Positions 29,876 to 37,989 of a stretch of DNA of 64,000 bases are shown piece after piece; position 1 is the first letter of the stretch; each line of letters starts with the position of its first letter. A program made the translations under genes and the position numbers. Below the pieces are notes generated by a model. The model did no database searches. It was not told where the DNA came from and saw only the letters and a program-made list of their open reading frames with translations. The stretch comes from Pycnococcus provasolii (lineage: Eukaryota > Chlorophyta > Pseudoscourfieldiophyceae > Pseudoscourfieldiales > Pycnococcaceae), in assembly GCA_938743325.2 (NCBI GenBank), contig OW568887.1, positions 434,001 to 498,000 of the forward strand, given 5' to 3'.

Positions 29876-31292
29876 TCCTCCACCACCCGCATTCACCACC
29901 ATGGTGGTGAAAGGACCTCCGCGCGCGCACAACACGACCGAGAGCTTCTTTGAATTCTACACGCCGCTCTGCGAGGAATGGACGTGCAGGCACGAGTGCA
30001 AGGTGGACGTCGCGTTGTGGAAAAACTGTTCTGAGGTTGGCGGCGCCACCGAATCGATGTCTCTGTCGCTGAATCCGGGGAACCACACGCTGCTTGTGCG
30101 GGCGCGAGGACACCCCTCCGAGACTACGATTTCACCAGCGGTGACAGAGTACCGCTGGTTGATTGACGTGTCCAACCCCGCGGTGAGCATTCGCCAGACG
30201 ATGCCCTACGAGGGTGGCCTGACGTACTCCAATGCGCGAGGATCTCGGCCGTTCACCGAGGTGAGGTTAGTGCTCGAATTCTCGCAGCCCGTCGTCGGCA
30301 TGAACGTGAGTCGCGTCACGATTACAGGTGGCGAGATGCTTACGTACTCCGAGGTGGCCAAGGGAACCATGTTCAACATCGGTGTCTCCCCTGGCGCGAA
30401 CAGCCGCGGGGAACTCATCTGCACGACGTCGTTGAATTTGATTGGCGTCGCGGATGCGTCTGGCAACGCGCCTGTGCTAGGCGAACAAAGGTGGACGTTC
30501 AACTCTACAACGTATCCGATCACCGCATTCAACGAGTACATGCCAGCGAAGACGGCGGTGAGCGGTGTTTCGCTGTCTCTTGCTCGTGATCTCATAAGTC
30601 CTCGCGTGGCACTGGCGCGCGTTCCGCAGGCGTACTACGGCATTGCGTACGCGCCGAATCCCGTCTACTTCGAGCTTGCCTTCTCGGAGACGATCAGGGC
30701 GGTTGTCAAGAAGCAGGTGCAGGTGAGCGGTGGCGAGCTTCAAAGTGTGAGGATGCCCAACACGACGCACGTGACACTGGTCGTGAATCCCACGATCCCA
30801 AAAGGTGCGGGTGCAAGGTCGCAATGCAACACGGACATTGCGCGAAGAGCGGTATCCTTTATGGATCCAGGATTCAACACCGACGTGGAGGGTACGATAT
30901 CACGCGACTTTGGCGATACACCTAACCTGCGCCCTCGGTTCGTGGACATCATTCCTTCGAATGGCAATCTTCCTTGCGTGTCGATCGTCGTGACGAATGT
31001 TCGCGACGCCGCAGGCAATGCCCTCGTGCCGCCGGAGGTGGGCATGCTTGTGAGGTACGATCCGGAGGTGAAAGAAAAACGTGAGCTGAAGATCTGGCAC
31101 ATCGTGTTGATCGTCCTGGCATCCGCGGCGGGTGCCATGGCATGTTTCCTTGCAGTGCTTGCGAGACGACGATCGACTAGTTTAAGAAGCTGGGAGCTCG
31201 CCATTGCACCTCCTGTGAAGGTGTTTGCGTTGGATCCGGCGGATTTGAAGGAAAGAGAGACGCGCGAAATTATTTTGAAGGCAGAAGTGTAA
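27429..31292 (+). CDS. Chimeric LRR / poly-proline (HRGP-type) / beta-sandwich membrane protein
   Basis: A 1287-aa single-exon protein. A signal-like hydrophobic segment lies at residues 23-45 (WLFLFLSLGFLCGLGG). Next is an LRR ectodomain (about 50-220) with a plant-LRR N-cap PWTGISC and repeats of L-x-x-L-x-L-x-x-N-x-L-x-G type (LVSLILSNNNLTGYVPDNL). The first poly-Pro block is 28110-28250. A short globular spacer follows, then a long (S)PPPP block at 28490-29030. Then come a cadherin-like beta-sandwich domain (TSEDKTVARKYEVSIVRTA) and a third SPPPP block (29809-29888). The C-terminal part has Ig-like/Big-type domains (YEGGLTYSN...FTEVRLVLEFSQPV). One membrane span near the C-terminus (IWHIVLIVLASAAGAMACFL) leaves a tail of about 50 residues in the cytosol. 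SPPPP blocks are usually hydroxyproline-glycosylated in green algal walls (pherophorin/extensin-like). Likely a wall-plasma membrane linker or surface receptor. Confidence 0.8.
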
Positions 31293-31515
31293 ATCTGAGA
31301 AAAACATTCATTCGTTCATTCATTCGTTCATTGAGTTAAACTTTGTGACAAACCAAGAAAAAAGCAAAAAAAACAAAAAAAAACTCCTGCAACAACAAAA
31401 CGTGAGTGGGTCAGTCACCGTAGCGTGTGAAGAAAAAACTGTGGCGGCGACACATGTGCGTACGGCGGACAGTACCCGTTCTTATTGAGTTCTTAGATGA
31501 TGGCTGAGTCACTCA
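31293..31515. other. 3' flank shared with the silk-like array
   Basis: Contains a (CATTCGTT)n-like repeat, then a degenerate copy of the array spacer (AGTTAAACTTTGTGACAA, A-rich, CTGCAACAAC). It marks the left end of the tandem array just after the wall glycoprotein stop codon. Confidence 0.7.
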
Positions 31516-32208
31516 TCAGGGAGCGACCGCAGCGGGAGCCTCAGCCAGCTCAGCCTCCGGCGCGAGACTGCGGAAACCGTACGGTCCACCAAATCCACCG
31601 CCGCCGCCGCCCGCAGCAGCTGCGGCGGCAGCAGCGGCAGCAGCACCTCCGCCACCGCCGCCCCAGCCGCCGTATGGTCCACCAAATCCACCGCCGCCGC
31701 CGCCGGCAGCAGCTGCGGCGGCAGCAGCGGCAGCACCTCCGCCACCGCCATAGCCGCCGTATGGGTACATCGGGGGGTACCCGTACGGCATCGGCGGGTA
31801 GAATGGCGGGCGCCATCCTCCTCCTCCTCCGCCGCCACCAGCAGCAGAAGCACTAGCAGAAGCGGAGGCAGCTCCACCACCACCACCTCCTCCTCCTCCG
31901 TAAGGGTATGGGTACGGCATTGGGTATGGCGGGTAAGGGTATGGCGGGCGCCATCCTCCTCCACCGCCTCCTCCTCCTCCGGCAGCTGCGGCGGCGGCGG
32001 CAGCCGCGGCTCCTCCTCCACCACCGCCTCCTCCATAGCCAAACCTCAAGGTGACGTTATTATCATCACCTTGTCCATCATCCATGGTTTGGATGTTCAC
32101 AGGAGGGACAGGAGGCGTTTCTTCCTGCGCATGCGTGACCGCCACCATGGAACTGCAAGCCACCAAGAAGGCGACGAAGAGAGCGGCGCGCGTAGTCATT
32201 GACATCAT
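31516..32208 (-). CDS. Silk-like secreted poly-Ala/poly-Gly protein, copy 1 (type A)
   Basis: 230 aa. The signal peptide is MMSMTTRAALFVAFLVACSS with cleavage probable after THA, giving mature QEETPPVPPV. Gly8 is followed by Ala10, Gly9, then the W-R-P-P-Y-P block (PYPYPPYPMPYPYPYGG), then an alternating Ala/Ser block (AASASASASAA), Gly8, WRPPFYPPMPYGYPPM, a second Ala10 and an Ala11 each flanked by Gly runs, ending FGGPYGFRSLAPEAELAEAP. Poly-Ala beside Gly-rich and Pro/Tyr blocks is the layout of silk fibroins and spidroins and some wall Gly-rich proteins. Ala codons are mixed (GCA, GCC, GCT, GCG), so this is not simple triplet slippage. A short acidic segment with DDNNVTLRFG replaces the linker of other copies. 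Likely an extracellular fibre or wall protein; no homology to animal silks is claimed. Confidence 0.8.
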   Translation of the reverse strand: MMSMTTRAALFVAFLVACSSMVAVTHAQEETPPVPPVNIQTMDDGQGDDNNVTLRFGYGGGGGGGGAAAAAAAAAAGGGGGGGGGWRPPYPYPPYPMPYPYPYGGGGGGGGGAASASASASAAGGGGGGGGWRPPFYPPMPYGYPPMYPYGGYGGGGGAAAAAAAAAAGGGGGGFGGPYGGWGGGGGGAAAAAAAAAAAGGGGGGFGGPYGFRSLAPEAELAEAPAAVAP

Positions 32209-32414
32209 CAGGTATTATCGTAGTAGTGCTACTTTCTTTTCACAAATCACACACAAGCGAAGAATGAAAGGGGCTGTGAAGGTGACAGCGGCGGGGCCGG
32301 AGTTCACAGGACCGGAATCCTAGGACGTGTTTTTAGGGAAGATAGGAGGGAGGGAAGTGGGAATTCGAGGGGCAGGTGGGAGGGAGGGAAGCCGCGTGTG
32401 AAGAAATCGTGATG

Positions 32415-32753
32415 TCATGTTCCTGAAAACTGGTTACAACCGACCGAATATTGTGAAAGATTGCCCAAATCTTGATTTTTTTCCTCAGAAAATGTAATCT
32501 TGAATCCTGAAATCTTGATTGCGCAAGATTCAGGTGGCGCGAGCGCGCCACCCTCGTTGTCGTAAAAGAGCACGTCAGTCGCGCGCACCTCCACCGAGTC
32601 CGTCGCGTACACCGCACCGCCGTGCCCGCCGGCGCGGTTGCCGCGAAACTTGCAGTCCGTCATGACGACGACGACGCTGCCGCCCAGCGCGAGCGCGCCA
32701 CCCTTGCGTAGATGAGGGAAGTTGGAATGGGAGGGGCAGGAGGAGGCATTCAA
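32415..32753 (-). pseudogene. ATG-less right-handed beta-helix (Pmp-type) fragment, spacer 1
   Basis: 112 open codons beginning with TTG; the first in-frame ATG is inside the domain. It shows Pmp-type repeats: GGALALGG, F-x-x-N in DCKFRGNRAGGHGGAVYA, and FYDNEGGALAPP. These G-G-A-[ILV] and F-x-x-N repeats build chlamydial Pmp and algal PbH1 beta-helices, but here only about three rungs remain. It has no signal peptide, no start and no domain end, so it is most likely a captured gene piece copied with each silk-like unit. Confidence 0.6.
32506..32552. repeat. Double hairpin in spacer 1
   Basis: Hairpin 1 (32506-32534): CCTGAAATCTTG pairs with CAAGATTCAGG with one bulged A. Hairpin 2 (32533-32552): GGTGGCGCG and CGCGCCACC form a perfect 9-bp stem around AG. 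They overlap by two bases inside the beta-helix fragment. Confidence 0.9.
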
Positions 32754-32887
32754 TTCATTCAGTTAAACTTTGTGACAACCAAAACAAAAAAGCTGCTGCA
32801 ACAACGAAACGTGGGTCACATGTATGTATGTGGCACGGCGTGCAGTACCCGTTCTTCTTGAGTTCTTGTTGTTGGCTGAGTCACTCA

Positions 32888-33628
32888 TCAGGGAGCGACC
32901 GCAGCCAGCTCAGCCTCAGCCAGCTGGAGCTGGAGCTGGAGCTGGAGCCAGCCTGGAGCCTCAGCCAGCTCAGCCTCCGGCGCGAGACTGCGGAAACCGT
33001 ACGGTCCACCAAATCCACCGCCGCCGCCGCCCCAGCCGCCGTATGGTGGGTACATCGGGGGGTACATCATAGGGTACCCGTACGGGCGGTACGGCATCGG
33101 CGGGTAGAATGGCGGGCGCCATCCTCCTCCTCCTCCTCCTCCGCCACCAGCAGCAGCTGCGGCGGCAGCAGCGGCAGCTCCACCACCACCACCTCCTCCT
33201 CCGCCACCAGCAGCAGCTGCGGCGGCAGCAGCGGCAGCTCCACCACCACCACCTCCTCCTCCTCCGTAAGGGTATGGTCCAGGGTACGGCATTGGGTATG
33301 GCGGGTAAGGGTATGGCGGGCGCCATCCTCCTCCCCATCCTCCTCCTCCTCCTCCGGCAGCTGCGGCGGCAGCAGCAGCCGCGGCTCCACCGCCTCCAAA
33401 GTTCCTCACTTCCTCACCATCACCTCCAGAGACTTTCGTCGCGGACGCGCCAGCCATTCCGGGTCCCGTCATGGTCGTCGCCGTTCCTCCTTGTCCATCA
33501 TCCATGGTTTGGATGTTCACAGGAGGGACAGGAGGCGTTTCTTCCTGCGCATGCGTGACCGCCACCATGGAACTGCAAGCCACCAAGAAGGCGACGAAGA
33601 GAGCGGCGCGCGTAGTCATTGACATCAT
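32888..33628 (-). CDS. Silk-like secreted poly-Ala/poly-Gly protein, copy 2 (type B)
   Basis: 246 aa. Signal peptide as in copy 1, then the full linker PPVPPVNIQTMDDGQGGTAT...GASATKVSGGDGEEVRNF. Three Ala10 blocks follow, each followed by a Gly-rich run. The PYPYPPYPMPYPGPYPYGG block separates the first and second, and WRPPFYPPMPYRPYGYPMM follows the third. The C-terminus differs from all other copies: a tandem CTGGAG-type expansion (about 32918-32955 on plus) turns the usual AEAP end into LQLQLQLQLAEAELAAVAP. This shows coding-end expansion by slippage or unequal exchange without loss of frame. Confidence 0.8.
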   Translation of the reverse strand: MMSMTTRAALFVAFLVACSSMVAVTHAQEETPPVPPVNIQTMDDGQGGTATTMTGPGMAGASATKVSGGDGEEVRNFGGGGAAAAAAAAAAGGGGGGWGGGWRPPYPYPPYPMPYPGPYPYGGGGGGGGGAAAAAAAAAAGGGGGGGGGGAAAAAAAAAAGGGGGGGGGWRPPFYPPMPYRPYGYPMMYPPMYPPYGGWGGGGGGFGGPYGFRSLAPEAELAEAPGWLQLQLQLQLAEAELAAVAP

Positions 33629-33833
33629 CAGGTATTATCGTAGTAGTGCTACTTTCTTTCACAAATCACACACAAGCGAAGAATGAAAGGGGCTGTGAAG
33701 GTGACAGCGGCGGGGCCGGAGTTCACAGGACCGGAATCCTAGGACGTGTTTTTAGGGAAGATAGGAGGGAGGGAAGTGGGAATTCGAGGGGCAGGTGGGA
33801 GGGAGGGAAGCCGCGTGTGAAGAAACCGTGATG

Positions 33834-34172
33834 TCATGTTCCTGAAAACTGGTTACAACCGACCGAATATTGTGAAAGATTGCCCAAATCTTGATTTTTT
33901 TCCTCAGAAAATGTAATCTTGAATCCTGAAATCTTGATTGCGCAAGATTCAGGTGGCGCGAGCGCGCCACCCTCGTTGTCGTAAAAGAGCACGTCAGTCG
34001 CGCGCACCTCCACCGAGTCCGTCGCGTACACCGCACCGCCATGCCCGCCGGCGCGGTTGCCGCGAAACTTGCAGTCCGTCATGACGACGACGACGCTGCC
34101 GCCCAGCGCGAGCGCGCCACCCTTGCGTAGATGAGGGAAGTTGGAATGGGAGGGGCAGGAGGAGGCATTCAA
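33834..34172 (-). pseudogene. ATG-less beta-helix (Pmp-type) fragment, spacer 2
   Basis: Same 112-codon TTG-opened frame as spacer 1, with only scattered base changes. It lies between silk-like copies 2 and 3. Confidence 0.6.
33925..33971. repeat. Double hairpin in spacer 2
   Basis: Same two overlapping hairpins as spacer 1, with the bulged A in the first stem. Confidence 0.9.
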
Positions 34173-34306
34173 TTCATTCAGTTAAACTTTGTGACAACCA
34201 AAACAAAAAAGCTGCTGCAACAACGAAACGTGGGTCACATGTATGTATGTGGCACGGCGGACAGTACCCGTTCTTCTTGAGTTCTTGTTGTTGGCTGAGT
34301 CACTCA

Positions 34307-35095
34307 TCAGGGAGCAACCGCAGCGGGAGCCTCAGCCAGCTCAGCCTCCGGCGCGAGACTGCGGAAACCGTACGGTCCACCAAATCCACCGCCGCCGCCG
34401 CCCGCAGCAGCTGCGGCGGCAGCAGCGGCAGCAGCACCTCCGCCACCGCCGCCCCAGCCGCCGTATGGTCCACCAAATCCACCGCCGCCGCCGCCGGCAG
34501 CAGCTGCGGCGGCAGCAGCGGCAGCTCCTCCGCCACCGCCATAGCCGCCGTATGGGTACATCGGGGGGTACCCGTACGGCATCGGCGGTTGGAGGTACGG
34601 TCGCATTCCCCATCCTCCTCCTCCGCCGCCACCAGCAGCAGAAGCACTAGCAGAAGCGGCGGCAGCTCCACCACCACCACCTCCTCCTCCTCCGTAAGGG
34701 TATGGGTACGGCATTGGGTATGGCGGGTAAGGGTATGGCGGGCGCCATCCTCCTCCCCATCCTCCTCCTCCTCCTCCGGCAGCTGCGGCGGCAGCAGCAG
34801 CCGCGGCTCCTCCTCCACCACCGCCTCCTCCAAACCTCAAGGTGTTATCATCACCTCCAGAGACTTTCGTCGCGGACGCGCCAGCCATTCCGGTCATTCC
34901 CGTCGTGACCGGGAATGACCGGGGGGTCATTCCCGTCATGGTCGTCGCCGTTCCTCCTTGTCCATCATCCATGGTTTGGATGTTCACAGGAGGGACAGGA
35001 GGCGTTTCTTCCTGCGCATGCGTGACCGCCACCATGGAACTGCAAGCCACCAAGAAGGCGACGAAGAGAGCGGCGCGCGTAGTCATTGGCATCAT
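34307..35095 (-). CDS. Silk-like secreted poly-Ala/poly-Gly protein, copy 3 (type A)
   Basis: 262 aa, the longest copy. Signal peptide MMPMTTRAALFVAFL. The linker carries an extra TGMTPRSFPVTTGM segment encoded by a perfect 11-bp-stem hairpin at 34892-34920. It contains Ala10, an Ala/Ser block (AAAASASASAA), Ala10 and Ala11, with Gly runs between. A local W-G-M-R-P-Y-L-Q-P-P replaces the W-R-P-P-F-Y-P-P of copy 1. The C-terminus is as in copy 1. Confidence 0.8.
   Translation of the reverse strand: MMPMTTRAALFVAFLVACSSMVAVTHAQEETPPVPPVNIQTMDDGQGGTATTMTGMTPRSFPVTTGMTGMAGASATKVSGGDDNTLRFGGGGGGGGAAAAAAAAAAGGGGGGWGGGWRPPYPYPPYPMPYPYPYGGGGGGGGGAAAASASASAAGGGGGGGWGMRPYLQPPMPYGYPPMYPYGGYGGGGGAAAAAAAAAAGGGGGGFGGPYGGWGGGGGGAAAAAAAAAAAGGGGGGFGGPYGFRSLAPEAELAEAPAAVAP
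34892..34920. repeat. Perfect hairpin inside silk-like copy 3
   Basis: GGTCATTCCCG (34892-34902), 7-nt loop TCGTGAC, CGGGAATGACC (34910-34920). A further direct GGTCATTCCCG follows at about 34925. It adds residues to the linker in frame and is absent from the other copies. Confidence 0.9.
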
Positions 35096-35300
35096 CAGGT
35101 ATTATCGTAGTAGTGCTACTTTTTTTCACAAATCACACACAAGCGAAGAATGAAAGGGGCTGTGAAGGTGACAGCGGCGGGGCCGGAGTTCACAGGACCG
35201 GAATCCTAGGACGTGTTTTTAGGGAAGATAGGAGGGAGGGAAGTGGGAATTCGAGGGGCAGGTGGGAGGGAGGGAAGCCGCGTGTGAAGAAACCGTGATG

Positions 35301-35639
35301 TCATGTTCCTGAAAACTGGTTACAACCGACCGAATATTGTGAAAGATTGCCCAAATCTTGATTTTTTTCCTCAGAAAATGTAATCTTGAATCCTGAAATC
35401 TTGATTGCGCAAGATTCAGGTGGCGCGAGCGCGCCACCCTCGTTGTCGTAAAAGAGCACGTCAGTCGCGCGCACCTCCACCGAGTCCGTCGCGTACACCG
35501 CACCGCCGTGCCCGCCGGCGCGGTTGCCGCGAAACTTGCAGTCCGTCATGACGACGACGACGCTGCCGCCCAGCGCGAGCGCGCCACCCTTGCGTAGATG
35601 AGGGAAGTTGGAATGGGAGGGGCAGGAGGAGGCATTCAA
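35301..35639 (-). pseudogene. ATG-less beta-helix (Pmp-type) fragment, spacer 3
   Basis: Same 112-codon frame as spacers 1 and 2; between copies 3 and 4. Confidence 0.6.
35392..35438. repeat. Double hairpin in spacer 3
   Basis: Same pair of overlapping hairpins, with the bulged A in the first stem. Confidence 0.9.
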
Positions 35640-35773
35640 TTCATTCAGTTAAACTTTGTGACAACCAAAACAAAAAAGCTGCTGCAACAACGAAACGTGG
35701 GTCACATGTATGTATGTGGTACGGCGTGCAGTACCCGTTCTTCTTGAGTTCTTGTTGATGGCTGAGTCACTCA

Positions 35774-36364
35774 TCAGGGAGCGACCGCAGCGGGAGCCTC
35801 AGCCAGCTCAGCCTCCGGCGCGAGACTGCGGAAACCGTACGGTCCACCAAATCCACCGCCGCCGCCGCCCCAGCCGCCGTATGGTGGGTACATCGGGGGG
35901 TACATCATAGGGTACCCGTACGGGCGGTACGGCATCGGCGGGTAGAATGGCGGGCGCCATCCTCCTCCTCCTCCTCCTCCGCCACCAGCAGCAGCTGCGG
36001 CGGCAGCAGCGGCAGCTCCACCACCACCACCTCCTCCTCCGCCACCAGCAGCAGCTGCGGCGGCAGCAGCGGCAGCTCCACCACCACCACCTCCTCCTCC
36101 TCCGTAAGGGTATGGTCCAGGGTACGGCATTGGGTATGGCGGGTAAGGGTATGGCGGGCGCCATCCTCCTCCCCATCCTCCTCCTCCTCCTCCGGCAGCT
36201 GCGGCGGCAGCAGCAGCCGCGGCTCCACCGCCTCCAAAGTTCCTCACTTCCTCACCATCACCTCCAGAGAGCGTTTCTTCCTGCGCATGCGTGACCGCCA
36301 CCATGGAACTGCAAGCCACCAAGAAGGCGACGAAGAGAGCGGCGCGCGTAGTCATTGACATCAT
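35774..36364 (-). CDS. Silk-like secreted poly-Ala/poly-Gly protein, copy 4 (type B, short linker)
   Basis: 196 aa, the shortest copy. The linker is cut in frame: after QEET it jumps straight to LSGGDGEEVRNF, losing the PPVPPVNIQTMDDGQG to GASATKV stretch kept in copies 2 and 5. The three Ala10 blocks and the Pro/Tyr segments are intact. The in-frame loss suggests the linker length is free to vary while the block region is kept. Confidence 0.8.
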   Translation of the reverse strand: MMSMTTRAALFVAFLVACSSMVAVTHAQEETLSGGDGEEVRNFGGGGAAAAAAAAAAGGGGGGWGGGWRPPYPYPPYPMPYPGPYPYGGGGGGGGGAAAAAAAAAAGGGGGGGGGGAAAAAAAAAAGGGGGGGGGWRPPFYPPMPYRPYGYPMMYPPMYPPYGGWGGGGGGFGGPYGFRSLAPEAELAEAPAAVAP

Positions 36365-36487
36365 CAGGTATTATCGTAGTAGTGCTACTTTCTTTCACAA
36401 ATCACACACAAGCGAAGAATGAAAGGGGCTGTGAAGGTGACAGCGGCGGGGCCGGAGTTCACAGGACCGGAATCCTAGGACGTGTTT

Positions 36488-36910
36488 TTAGGGAAGATAG
36501 GAGGGAGGGAAGTGGGAATTCGAGGGGCAGGTGGGAGGGAGGGAAGCCGCGTGTGAAGAAACCGTGATGTCATGTTCCTGAAAACTGGTTACAACCGACC
36601 GAATATTGTGAAAGATTGCCCAAATCTTGATTTTTTTCCTCAGAAAATGTAATCTTGAATCCTGAATCTTGATTGCGCAAGATTCAGGTGGCGCGAGCGC
36701 GCCACCCTCGTTGTCGTAAAAGAGCACGTCAGTCGCGCGCACCTCCACCACCGAGTCCGTCGCGTACACCGCACCGCCATGCCCGCCGGCGCGGTTGCCG
36801 CGAAACTTGCAGTCCGTCATGACGACGACGACGCTGCCGCCCAGCGCGAGCGCGCCACCCTTGCGTAGATGAGGGAAGTTGGAATGGGAGGGGCAGGAGG
36901 AGGCATTCAA
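36488..36910 (-). pseudogene. ATG-less beta-helix (Pmp-type) fragment, spacer 4
   Basis: Same fragment as in spacers 1-3 with two length differences: one extra codon (SVVEVRATD) and a one-base loss after CAIKI that changes the downstream frame. The second change also makes the first hairpin stem perfect. Such drift supports a non-coding fragment. Confidence 0.6.
36661..36706. repeat. Double hairpin in spacer 4, both stems perfect
   Basis: CCTGAATCTTG (36661-36671), loop ATTGCG, CAAGATTCAGG (36678-36688): a perfect 11-bp stem, followed by the perfect 9-bp stem ending at 36706. Confidence 0.9.
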
Positions 36911-37044
36911 TTCATTCAGTTAAACTTTGTGACAACCAAAACAAAAAAGCTGCTGCAACAACGAAACGTGGGTCACATGTATGTATGTGGTATGGCGTGC
37001 AGTACCCGTTCTTCTTGAGTTCTTGTTGATGGCTGAGTCACTCA

Positions 37045-37725
37045 TCAGGGAGCGACCGCAGCGGGAGCCTCAGCCAGCTCAGCCTCCGGCGCGAGACTGC
37101 GGAAACCGTACGGTCCACCAAATCCACCGCCGCCGCCGCCCCAGCCGCCGTATGGTGGGTACATCGGGGGGTACATCATAGGGTACCCGTACGGGCGGTA
37201 CGGCATCGGCGGGTAGAATGGCGGGCGCCATCCTCCTCCTCCTCCTCCTCCGCCACCAGCAGCAGCTGCGGCGGCAGCAGCGGCAGCTCCACCACCACCA
37301 CCTCCTCCTCCGCCACCAGCAGCAGCTGCGGCGGCAGCAGCGGCAGCTCCACCACCACCACCTCCTCCTCCTCCGTAAGGGTACGGCATTGGGTATGGCG
37401 GGTAAGGGTATGGCGGGCGCCATCCTCCTCCCCATCCTCCTCCTCCTCCTCCGGCAGCTGCGGCGGCAGCAGCAGCCGCGGCTCCACCGCCTCCAAAGTT
37501 CCTCACTTCCTCACCATCACCTCCAGAGACTTTCGTCGCGGACGCGCCAGCCATTCCGGGTCCCGTCATGGTCGTCGCCGTTCCTCCTTGTCCATCATCC
37601 ATGGTTTGGATGTTCACAGGAGGGACAGGAGGCGTTTCTTCCTGCGCATGCGTGACCGCCACCATGGAACTGCAAGCCACCAAGAAGGCGACGAAGAGAG
37701 CGGCGCGCGTAGTCATTGACATCAT
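37045..37725 (-). CDS. Silk-like secreted poly-Ala/poly-Gly protein, copy 5 (type B)
   Basis: 226 aa, like copy 2 but without the C-terminal LQLQ expansion and with a slightly shorter Pro/Tyr block (PYPYPPYPMPYPYGG). Signal peptide, full linker and three Ala10 blocks are intact. It is the first gene of the array in the direction of transcription. The upstream flank matches the other units for about 70 bp and then becomes unique, so this is the array's right end. Confidence 0.8.
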   Translation of the reverse strand: MMSMTTRAALFVAFLVACSSMVAVTHAQEETPPVPPVNIQTMDDGQGGTATTMTGPGMAGASATKVSGGDGEEVRNFGGGGAAAAAAAAAAGGGGGGWGGGWRPPYPYPPYPMPYPYGGGGGGGGGAAAAAAAAAAGGGGGGGGGGAAAAAAAAAAGGGGGGGGGWRPPFYPPMPYRPYGYPMMYPPMYPPYGGWGGGGGGFGGPYGFRSLAPEAELAEAPAAVAP

Positions 37726-37989
37726 CAGGTATTATCGTAGTAGTGCTACTTTTTTTTCACAAATCACACACAAGCGAAGAATGAAAGGGGCTGTTGTGCC
37801 TAGAAAAGGGAAGACGGGGCGGGGCCGGAGTTGAGGGCAGGTGGGAGGGAGGGAAGCCAATTTCAGAGTGAAGTTGTGAAATCGGATGGCACGTTTTTGA
37901 GGATACCTCGATCACCCAGACAGACACAGACACAAGCCCCAATCAATTCCACCTGGCAGCTAGCTGGAATCTGCTCATTCATTCTTCAG

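Larger units (their letters stand above)
31500..37790 (-). repeat. Tandem array: five silk-like genes and four beta-helix fragments
   Basis: Five head-to-tail units on the minus strand. Start codons at 32208, 33628, 35095, 36364 and 37725 give unit spacings of 1420, 1467, 1269 and 1361 bp. Spacers are nearly identical; coding parts differ mainly in repeat-block number. By the sequence near their C-termini, copies 1 and 3 form one type (MPYGYPPMYPYGGY followed by extra Ala blocks), and copies 2, 4 and 5 another (PYRPYGYPMMYPPMYPPYGG). The alternation A-B-A-B-B suggests duplication of a two-gene unit, then a single-gene duplication. Confidence 0.95.

Noticed and set aside
32415-32753. Treating the beta-helix fragment as a functional gene
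   Set aside because: No ATG before the domain, no signal peptide, no complete domain, and frame drift in the fourth copy.
32828-33622. Plus-strand ORFs across the silk-like array (Ser/Arg or Leu/Gln-rich)
   Set aside because: Antisense of the poly-Gly/poly-Ala genes; only the minus-strand frame has a signal peptide in all five copies.
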